From Spirogloea muscicola (lineage: Eukaryota; Streptophyta; Zygnematophyceae; Spirogloeales; Spirogloeaceae): a DNA stretch of 35,068 nt. The stretch covers positions 456,448-491,515 of the forward strand of contig WELB01000088.1 of the NCBI GenBank assembly GCA_009602725.1. Direction: 5' to 3'. Each line of letters starts with the position of its first letter. Within the stretch, counting starts at the first letter, position 1. The notes below the pieces were generated by a model, which had not been told where the DNA came from, searched no databases, and worked only from the letters and a program-made list of their open reading frames with translations. Of this stretch, positions 20,954-30,200 are shown piece by piece. Both the position numbers and the translations under genes were made by a program.

Positions 20954-22846
20954 CACAGAAATCAGAAGTCCCCAGCCGTTCGTCCAAGTCTCAAGGTCTA
21001 TTTAGAAAGAACAGGACCTCGATTGATGGTCCACATAGCAAGCTTGGGCAAAATGGTGCATACACCTAGCCTGCAGTTGTCAGTCATGAAAGTCACTCCA
21101 CAACAGAGTATTTGTTTATAAAACTGATGAGGCTTGTCAAAGAGCTACTGCATCAGTGGAACATCGGTCCAGGCCAATGTCAAGGCTGTAGACATGCTCT
21201 TGAGAAATCAAGAGCAACATTTATTGTAGCACAGGAACCACCTCCCTGACTCTGTGACGCCAGTTTGCGCTGCCCGTGACCCTCACTTTTTATTCTTTGC
21301 TGCCCACTTAGGCCAGCCAGATATTCCCGATGCCTCACATCCAGCAGTGACGAGTATTACAGAAGACTCAGTGATGGCTCAGATCAAGAAATTCAACCAT
21401 GTATCACGTGTGCTTCATCAGCCGAAGCTTCAGAAGCGCGGATACTTTGTCATCACAGCCGAGGTACTTCAATGGTGACGAAAAGGAGCCACACAAAAAA
21501 CGTACGCCCCATATACAATACTTAGAAGGTGGCAAATATGCTAGCTAGTCACCTTGAACATCCTCCAGAGTCTTCCAGACACCTTATGGAGGCAGCTTAC
21601 TAAAGAGACAGAGAAGAAGAGCTCAGCATCTATCACCAGTCATCATCAATGATGATCAGAAGCAGAACTGGCATGAGACTGGCTATTGCTATCATCACAG
21701 CTCTTTCACTAATGCAGCAATCTGACATAAAAGCATAAGCATGATGCAGATGAATAGTCTGCTGGAACTTGGCACTAGCTGGCAGTACAAGCAATGCACT
21801 TGACCATCAGTAGTGCATACATGTGCCGAAATCTTAATGTGCAGCAACTGCACTGCTATCTCTGCTTACAGGAGGACGATAGACATATCGACCGACGGAG
21901 GATCTGTGGGCCCATGATGGCGGCATATCGGCGGCTCGTTCGAGGTCCACAACTACGGCCGTGCTTCTGGGACCCCGGAGTAGAGTCGCGCTTGCGTCTG
22001 GCCCTCCTTCAAAACGCTCAAAGCCACTGCCATGGTGTTTCAAGCCTGGCGGCCAGGACGCTCTGCCTAGAGTTGGGCTTGACCATTAGGAGGACAGCAA
22101 CGACCTGATCTCAGGGCCAAACTACCACGAGGCAAAGGATGGCAGCTGTCTGGCGAATCAAAAGTTGGATGAGGAGAAGGGAGGAGAACTTGCCACGCCC
22201 GTCGAGAATGCTTAAACCCTGCTCAGCATGTCCAAAAGTGTGCTGGAAAGGGTTTATGTGCCAACAGCTGCTGGCAAGCGAGCAACGCTAGGTCGAGGGC
22301 AACGGGGGAAGTGAATAAGCAACATGGCGCCGAATGACGAGGACCATGTGCCAGCAAGCAGGGCAAGGGCCAGTAACGGGGCAAGGACGCCACCGCGCCC
22401 GTGGTTGCAAAAGCCCCGCAGTCTGGGAGCCGCTCTGGCAGTCGTTCCATTCGAACAGCGCACACTGGAACGTGGAATGTGCGCCGTCGTACACACAGAC
22501 TGCGGGCGCGGACCAGCGGCAGGAGCGGAAGCTGGTTGGTGCTGGCACTAGAGCGCCAGCCTTTGCCGGCCGCCGCGCGGCGAGGATGCTATGACGGTTC
22601 GTCAGCGGGGACAGACGGACGGCGCTTGCGGAAACGTGTCAGAGTCCGGATGTGGCTCACGCGGGAGCCGCCGCTACCGCAGGCTGGCGGCCGCAGAGCG
22701 CCTCCGCCGAACTGAGTAGAGGGAGCTCGTCATTCACGGTAGAAGTGGGGGAGAGAGGAAGACAAGCGGCCAGGGAGGTCGCGGGACTGTAAGGCTAGGT
22801 CAGGAAAGGGAGGCGCAGCGGATCAAGGGTGCCGCCTCAAGTAGCT

Positions 22847-22895
<49 letters not shown>

Positions 22896-22918
22896 TGCGG
22901 ATTCAAAGGGCGGCTGTA
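20954..22918. other. Unassigned stretch with possible extra exons
   Basis: Most of this interval shows no recognisable gene. Two pieces look exon-like: 21312-21478 after an acceptor (QIKKFNHVSRVLHQPKLQKR, then GYFVITAE before gtactt), and 21871-22108 after ttacag. They could be 3' exons of the START gene or of an unrecognised gene. The interval 22120-22840 is GC-rich with open frames on both strands but no family signal. Confidence 0.35.
22847..22895. repeat. CGG trinucleotide microsatellite
   Basis: An almost unbroken run of about 16 CGG units, flanked on the right by ctgcgg. It lies just before an R2 copy and outside any recognised exon. Confidence 0.95.
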
Positions 22919-22987
22919 AGAGAGAAAGGCGCGCGGCGCGCTTGACATGAAAGCGTGGCCAATTCGAGCCAGTTCATTGTTCAGACA
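22919..22987 (-). repeat. R2 repeat, diverged short copy
   Basis: Landmarks gagaaaggcgcg, atgaaagcgtggccaattcg, agccagttcattgttcag match the reverse complement of other R2 copies with substitutions. An R1 copy follows about 170 bases downstream. Confidence 0.65.
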
Positions 22988-23160
22988 AAGATAAGGGGGA
23001 GTACGTACGGCTGCTGACGCTGATTAAGCTCCCGATCCCTTCAGTCTCTTGCATAGCTGTGTGGATCTGGCGCCATTCGGCCGTTTGGACCTTGTCAGAT
23101 CCGTCTGGGCTTGCCTTGCACAGCCGCTGCCCGTTCCTGGAAGCGTCTTCTCCTGCAGGA

Positions 23161-23333
23161 GCCCAGCATCTCTGATCTGCGGCTGCTTAGCAGGGGTTAC
23201 TGAGTGTCTCGTAGCAGCTTTGTTTCTGTTACTTAGCGCTTCCCCTGGCCCCCTTCTCGTACTCTGTTCATTCTTTTTCGGGCTGGTTGTTCCAGCCCCT
23301 ATTCTCAATGGGCGAGCACTTTCTTCTCCTGCA
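23161..23333 (+). repeat. R1 repeat copy
   Basis: Same landmark order as the other copies: agcatctctgatctgcggct, gcttagcaggggttactgag, cgcttcccctggccccc, tctgttcattctttttcggg, ctggttgttccagcccctat and tctcaatgggcgagcac. It is close to identical to 26447-26629 over long stretches. Confidence 0.85.
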
Positions 23334-23601
23334 GCAGCCAGTTGAGCTTTAAGCTGTGGGCTGGCCAATCACATCCATCGCCCTCACTGGCGGAGTTTGT
23401 CATTCTCTAAGCTCCCCCGCCGGCGTTTGAGACTCCCTGCTTCGCCGCGGCCGCGGCAGTTGCCCCCTCCGACGCCCCCCACTTGCTCGCGGGCCTTCCA
23501 GCAGCTCTGCCGCCAGGCTTCCTGCCACTGTGGCAGGGACACGCATATGGCGGCGTGAGGGCCGCCGTGCTTCGCGGCCTTGCACGGCCTGCGGCGGCAT
23601 C

Positions 23602-25613
23602 ATGGGATCCGCCATCAATCTTGATGGCGGAACAGGCAGGGTGGTGGTCATCGCCACGCTTACGCTGCTGCTCCTCGCCATCCCTTTTGCCCTCACCGAT
23701 CTCTCCCAGCTCCTGCAGCCCGGGCTCGGCAGCAGCTCGGCGCTGGGCGAGATCCGCGGCGACGTCAAGCTGGTGCTGGCACGCTTAGAGAGCGGCGCGC
23801 AGCAGCTTGCTACCAATGGGCAAGCGGCCTTGGACGGCCCTCAACGGTGCCCCACCGTGCAGCGCGAGACCACACGGCCGTTCGACCCCTGGCGCTCCAT
23901 GAAGGTGCTCGGCCGCCGTCCCCAACCTGTGACTTCACTGCGCTGCTCGTCTACAATGCGTGCTTCGCTCAACAGAATGGACATGCTGCCTGCAGCAGGC
24001 TGACTTGTTGTTTGAGGCTAGGGATGCTGTAGGCTTTCTGTTAGAATTATATAGAGTGGAAGGGCTCGAGGGCTCGAGGGCTAGGACTATCTCGCCTTTG
24101 GTGCTGCATTGCACCATTAACAATGAGCCAGAAACGGCAGGGAATACGCTGAGCTACTGAGACACTTGATGGCAGCAGCTGACTGCATTCCATACACAAT
24201 TGGCTGCAGTGGGTAGCGAGGCCTGCTCCGTGCAAAGTGAAGGGCTATGACATTGAGGAAATTGATGCAAATTTCAACATGCGCCGTAGCTATGCTCTAG
24301 GCCATGTTCCTGCAGTCATGACTGGCTTTGCTGTGGAAGACAAGACACAACTCCTGCCATGGCTACTTGCCAGCCGAGACTATGACAAATACTCAAAAAG
24401 GTGCTCAAGCAGGCTCATTTCATGGTGCATCAGTATCAATAACCTCGTCATTTAAGCTGCTTATTGCTGGTGTTTCAGAAGCCAAAGGTGTATGCAGCTT
24501 CTGTTGTAGCTGCATCTACACCAGTAATGTAAATTGCAAAGTCGAAATAGGTGTGTGTTGTTGCCTGTGGCTGCAGGGCACAACGTGTGTATATTGACCT
24601 AGGAGGAAATCGTTTTGGTACGAGCGTAACGTGGTTCTTGAGGTGGTACCCGCTTGACTTCACTGAGCTTCATGTCTTTGAAATCAAGAAAGGGCTCTTC
24701 CGCATACCTAAGCACAGACATGCTGATGTGGTAAGCATTCAAGACATCACTTACTTGACTAGTGTGATGTGGCAAACACTGTGGCAATGTCCTATTTGCT
24801 ACCCCTTCTTCTCTTACAACAAAGTTCAGGCCACAAATCTGGCTCTTGTCTTCCGGGCGTGCTTCATGTGCCAATACCCCAGCTAGTTAGACACAAGCCA
24901 CGGCCCTGATTACGCAACCGATTACTGCTGCTTAGGATGATTTGGCCATGGATGCCAGCTCTCGTGTCCAAGGTTCTCCCTTTCCAATACCAGATTGGCA
25001 GTTGGATCGCATCAAGTCCTATAGGTACATGGTCTCCCATGAAGATGTGCCTGCCCAGGTAAGCTTTCCACAGACTGACAGACTGACTACATATACGTCA
25101 TCAGATCTATGTACAAGCATTGCAATTGGCGCACAGATGTGCCAGTAGCCATACACTGTGCACTTCGCTCGAGGATTGTTGTGCAGATGGGGTGCAGCAA
25201 GGTTCTTGTACACACATAATGTCGTGTATCTTATTCTGGAGCTTTTACTCAGAGGCACTGGCCCCAAGAATCAGAAATTTATCTGGTGATTCTTTGTTGT
25301 CTGTTGAATCCTTTCGCAGAACAAGGTCAACATCACGCGGGTGATGAAGGAAGAGTTGAAGCTGACAGCAGATGACACGGTGATTGTGAAGATGGACATA
25401 GAGGGCTCCGAGTGGCCCCTACTAGGGCAGTGGATGGAGAGTCCAGACATGGTGGACATAGTGGACGAGCTTTTTGTGGAGGTGCACTTCCACCATCCTT
25501 CAATGACCAACTTCCATTGGACCTCGGATCATTTCACTCACACACGTGAGGAAGCTGTCAACCTTATTCAGGACCTGCGTGACCGGGGCTTTTTTGCTCA
25601 CAACTGGCCATAA
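23602..25613 (+). CDS. Membrane-anchored FkbM-like methyltransferase family protein with 5' frame breaks
   Basis: Predicted SAM-dependent methyltransferase-fold protein, probably endomembrane. The ATG at 23602 leads into one hydrophobic anchor (VVVIATLTLLLLAIPFAL) and an amphipathic stretch. Further coding pieces: about 23910-23990 (DFTALLVYNACFAQQNG), 23996 to about 24160 (LLELYRVEGLEGSRARTISP, LHCTINNEPETAGNTLSY), about 24210-24400 (DIEEIDANFNMRRSYALGHV), 24577-24730 (RVYIDLGGNRFGTSVTWF, a motif-I-like glycine loop), 24936-25058 and 25320-25613 (VIVKMDIEGSEWPLL, the KxDxEGxE mark of FkbM-type enzymes, then ELFVEVHFHHPSM). The last three exons are in phase. Between 23890 and 24245 the conserved reading shifts frame up to three times. 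A 91-base intron (23905-23995) would join the first frame to the third but would skip the conserved VYNACF piece. Either assembly errors or a damaged gene. Substrate unknown. Confidence 0.75.
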
Positions 25614-26039
25614 GCGGGTCAACTGGCTTTGTATGGCAGCCGTAAGGCTACTCCATGTACTTGCCCTCTCTATCAAGCAGTGACATGCTGTCCTGTGTCG
25701 TATATGGGTGCTAAACAAGGCAGGTGGTTGAAGAGAGCTGAGCAGCTGAGCTTGGCTCAGCTCATGCTGTTGCCACTCTCTTGTCAACTGTCACTGGCCT
25801 TTAGGTTGTCTGGGTCCTATTGTTATCAGTGGCCTGCACAATGTGCATCCTTAGTATGAAGCATGCTGACTAGCTTAGTCATTCAGTAATGGCAGTGCTG
25901 GGCAGTCAGCCCATGGGCGGGTCACTGTGGGCGGGTCTGCTTGTGTTCATGCAATTAAAAGCAGGATGACTCTTAGCCCTGGCATCTGGGCAGCCTCTTG
26001 CAGACACTCAGGAGAGACCACTGCGGATCAAAAACAAGT
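25614..26039. other. 3' flank of the methyltransferase gene
   Basis: No exon, RNA gene or repeat was recognised; probably 3' UTR and intergenic sequence. The reverse-transcriptase scrap becomes readable near 26040. Confidence 0.5.
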
Positions 26040-26109
26040 GATATGGGCACCGACTCTTCTTGTCGAGAGCATGAGACTTTGGACTGGTGGAGGACCCCCC
26101 AAAACATTC

Positions 26110-26208
26110 CCGAACGTCAATGCGGAGGTGTTCGCGGCCCTGGCGATCGACGTCCACGGGGCTTTCGACAGCTGGTGGCTGGATCTCCTCTTACTAATGT
26201 CATCTTAG
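26110..26208 (+). mobile_element. Reverse-transcriptase scrap
   Basis: The frame ending at 26208 reads AEVFAALAIDVHGAFDSWW followed by LDLLLLM, resembling the catalytic-Asp block (xxIDxxxAFDxVW) of reverse transcriptases of non-LTR elements. It is cut off by the left end of the R2 copy at 26193. The call rests on one motif and is tentative. Confidence 0.45.
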
Positions 26209-26335
26209 GTACCTTAGATTAGGTCTCCGTGTTATGTAGCATTGTTTAGTCTGCACTCGACTCTGCCTGAACAATGTATTGGCTTGAATTGGCCTCCCTT
26301 TCAATTCATGCGCCCCGCGCGCCTTCTCTCTCTCT
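26193..26335 (+). repeat. R2 repeat, long copy (reference copy)
   Basis: Contains actaatgtcatcttaggtac, cttagattaggtctccgtgt, tgcactcgactctgcctgaa, caatgtattggcttgaattg, gcctccctttcaattcatgc and gcgccttctctctctctc. It matches 10535-10684 in reverse complement nearly end to end. The ttaggtacctta core is palindromic. Confidence 0.85.
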
Positions 26336-26446
26336 CCAGCGGCTTGCCCGTCAGGCTATTGACCGGCGGCCCGGTCTGCCAGGGGCGCTGCCCGGCTTCA
26401 ACGCCGCCGGTTCACTCGCCCAAGTCTCGCCTGGCGGTATCGCTCC

Positions 26447-26629
26447 AGCCTAGCATCTTTGATCTGCGGCTGCTTAGCAGGGGTTACTGAGTGATTCGTA
26501 GCTGCTTTGTTTCTTTGTGTGCTTATTTTTCTTAGCGCTTCCCCTGGCCCCCTTCTCGTAATCTGTTCATTCTTTTTTGGGCTGGCTTTTCCAGCCCCTA
26601 TCCTCAGTGGGCGAGCACTTTCTTCTCCA
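26447..26629 (+). repeat. R1 repeat copy
   Basis: Landmarks are agcatctttgatctgcggct, gcttagcaggggttactgag, cgcttcccctggccccctt, tctgttcattcttttttggg, ctggcttttccagcccctat and tcagtgggcgagcac. It lies about 110 bases after R2, as part of the cluster that runs to 27075. Confidence 0.85.
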
Positions 26630-26705
26630 ACGCTCCCTTGCCCACGCGCTCAGGACGTGCTCTGGCCGTCTCGGCGGAGTGCCTCCTTCCCGGCAAGGGT
26701 TTATT

Positions 26706-27075
26706 CCAGGTTATTCCAGCCCCTATTCTCAATGGGCGAGCACTTTCTTCCCGGCAACGAGCTACTCCGACCTGATGTTGCTCACTCGCGGGGTACTGAG
26801 CTTTCCTAGTGCGTTGTCGTGTTTGGTATTGTAGTCCTTTTTCGGCACCTCTGTCTTTGGCTTTGGACATTGTCCATTCTCTGGTCGAGCACTTTCCCAG
26901 CCCCTCTAGATGGCTGATGTCTTAGTCCTAGTCGTTCGCACTCAGGCTCCCTCAGACCTTGTCCATTCCTTTCCCCTCTTCTCCATGGGCGAGCACTTTT
27001 TCAGGAGAAGCGCGGCCAGATTGACTGGTGGCTGGGAAAGGCCAGCCCAAAAGAAGAAGTGCTCGCCCAGTGCTT
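26706..27075. repeat. Cluster of R1 end fragments, including one inverted copy
   Basis: Three pieces carry the R1 right end: 26712-26750 (ttccagcccctattctcaat, gggcgagcactttctt), 26957-27002 (cttctccatgggcgagcac) and, inverted, about 27030-27072 (ggccagcccaaaagaag, gtgctcgcccagtg). A further remnant (tcgagcactttcccagcccc) lies at 26884-26904. The inverted copy makes this a second fold-back like the one at 5835-6180. Confidence 0.7.
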
Positions 27076-27249
27076 TGCCGGTAGGCGTCGCTTTACACAG
27101 GAGTCTCATACGCGCGCCTGAAAGGGTGGCCAAAGCAAGCAGGCTTGGGACTTGGCTGCAGCAGCCGACAGCGGCGCTCGCCTGGCGCGCGCGCCGCGCC
27201 GCTGTGGCCTCGCTCGGGCCGGCGTGAGGGCGGCGGCTGCCCTTCCGCC

Positions 27250-30200
27250 ATGGAGGCCCCTTCGATGAACGGGGGCGGCGGCTCGCCAAGCACAGCACCT
27301 GCCACCCCTAGGTAAGCCGCTCGCTAACGAGCGAGCCCTGTGAGAGTCACGGACGCCGTGCCGCGGAGGCCGTCAGAGCCTCAGCGGCTTAGAGGAGTGC
27401 GAGGCCGCCCTCCTCGTCGATGCTCCTCTGCCTAGCAGGGTCGGCACCGTAGGGTGGTCAAAAGGCCGTCCTCCCTCAGGCTGATCCATTTAGGCAAGCG
27501 GACGGATTGTCCAGCATTAGACAGGAATGCTGTTACAGGTGATCGCGGGCGTGCCTGACGTACAGTATGTCCTCTGGATCACATTTGTAAGGGGGCAGTT
27601 CATCAGAGTGCCTAAAATTGTCTGTTGCGGGGCGAAGCGGTGAAGAGGCAATTGATAGATACAATGTGTGAGCTCCAGAACACCCGCGGACGTGGATGAG
27701 AAGAACGTCACAGGAGTTCGGCACAATCTTCTCAAAGCCTGCCTCAGATCAGGAACAGGCACCGATAGTCCCAAATTGGGCAATCAGGTCTCAAAGCTGA
27801 CCTTCACATCACCTTGTTGCAGGCGGACTTGGCCATGCATTTGAGACAATGCAAGTTTCATGTTGCTGCTATGGCCAATCTGCTGAGTACTGTACACATG
27901 TTGGGCATGTATAAGCAAGTTTGAGCTTCTTGCGTTGCCAACTTCACCAGCATCATGTTGCGATACTAAGTCACAGCTCAGAAGTTGTTGAGCTGGTCTG
28001 GGATGCTCGCCCTCAGTCCCAATTAGTTGTTGATTACAATATGCATGTGATCCCGCTTACTCTCAATGACTGCAAAATAGATGATCAGGACTGCCAGCAA
28101 GCAACTTATGATGGTGCTATAATGCAGGTGGTGGTGCATTCTGTGACCCGGACAATAGAAGGCAAGGTCATAGAATCCACTCGGAAAGAGCATGGCGGTA
28201 CTCAACCTGCATCCTCAGCCTGCCTGCTGACAGCTAATTAAATCACACACTAGAAGCAAGGCCAGCAAGCGCTGCAAGGCTAGATGAGTAGATGAGGAAA
28301 ATTTTGATTGTTGGCGATGCCTGTGTATATTAATTGCACAAAATTGCACTGTGGTTAGGCAGTGGAGTTCCGCTGAAAGTGATCCTTGGAAAGAGTAAGT
28401 TGATGAAAGCTTGGGAGCAGGGAATACTTACTATGGTCCTTGGCGAGATAGCAGTGGTGCGTTGACACATGTGCAGTGCAATTTTACCCATATTGTATCC
28501 CCACATGTAGGCCTGAGTGAAGTCTGAGTTGAGCCGTTTGTGGCATGTAGTCTTGAATGTATTTGAAGCAAAAACATGTCAGCATCCACTCATACACACC
28601 AATTTTGTGTCCCTTTACCAGCTGAGATTATCGCAGGAGCAACACTACGGTGATCCAAGCTGCCCAGTCCCTGCTCCAGAGAGCGCGCCTGTAGACCAGG
28701 AGCTGCTATTTGAGATCGAAGTCCTTGCTTTCTACACTGTGAAGGTTGTGTGTGAAGATCTCAGCGTAGTCAAGCAGGTACTCCTGCTACTTCAGCCCTT
28801 TAGCAAGGCAGTGAAGCAGGAAAGATTTGACTATGAACAACACCCCATCTCAATAAATGAGACAACACATCACATTGGCTTAAAGAGCTTGAAAGTTCTG
28901 ATACATCCTTCAGTGTTTCCTGTCTAATCTATATGTCTGTTGAAATTCAGGGGTTTTTGACTACACCATGGTTGCAAGTTTCAGGTCCTGCAGGAAGGAA
29001 AGGGGTTCGAATTACCTAGAGAACCATCAGAAGTAAAAATTAGGTAATGGAGTGGTGTTTCTAGCCTCTGTCGTTGAAGACATGAATATAAGGAGCCTGC
29101 AGAGAGTTGTGTTCTCAGAATCATTTTGAGGTCTTGGAGCATTGTAGTGATAAGCTTTGAGGATGACTGAGCACACATCTGATTGAAGTATGCTGACAGT
29201 ACCATGTGCCATGACCTGATTTGACTTTCCAGGCTACTGCTGCAGATTGAAAAGCAGACTACCACAAGGTGACCCGTATCCACTTTATCCTGGCAAGGAC
29301 GACTTGCACATTACATTGGGCAAGAATGAGGCAAGTTGCATATCAGTAGAATACGAAGTGGTTTGAGAGCTATGGATTGAGCAGGTATTGAGAGCTCGGA
29401 TATAGCAATATTTGAGACTTGAATGTATCATTGTCAGCAATTGTCAATGAAGTCGAGCTGGAAAGTAATGGTCAGCATTATCAGCTTTGACGAGGACTTA
29501 TTGTTGCCAATGTCTCTGTGTTCATTGATTGGTCAACAGCTGCCTGACGGCCTGGAAGAAGGCGTCTGCAGCATGCTGCAAGAGGAAAGAGCCATCATAC
29601 AGGTTGAGAGGCAGCGTCTTCAAGTTTCTACCTGGCTTACCGACCTCCCTGATGAGATCACCTGTGTATACTTTGAAGTGGAGTTGTTGCAAATCATTCA
29701 AGTGCGAGACATGCTTGGGGATGGTGCTGTGATCAAGCGACGACTTAGACAAGGGCAAGGTTCACCTTTGTGCCAACTTGCTTCTTGCAAGAGTCCTTAT
29801 GCGGATCTCAGTTATTTTATATTTGGCAAGTATCACTGGCATGAAGCAAGCAAGCTCTTGCCGCTTTCTGTTGCTGACAAACTTGCATCTTGTAGCCATG
29901 GCAGCCGACAAAAAGACTCAGCCTTAGTGCTTTCCCCAGGTGAGTTTCCTGTTGACTGTCCTTTGGAGGATAGCACCGTGCTTCTCCATTATAAAGGGAC
30001 ACTGCCTGACGATGACGGACGAACCTTCTTGGATACAAGGAAGACAGGCTCAGGGGATCCTCTGGAAATTGGCACAGGAGAGGGTCTGGTATGTAGCTCT
30101 GCAGCTGTATGAGTTAGAGCTATGTCAGGCCTGAAGCATTTCAATAAGCATTGACCAAGCAATACTTGAAGAATGGATCTCAATTGCTCTTCTGACTATC

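Noticed and set aside
23024-23368. Minus-strand 114-codon open frame and its plus-strand mirror
   Set aside because: It covers an R1 copy and repeats the same RPLRIGAGTTSPKKNEQS-like peptide seen at 5832-6266.
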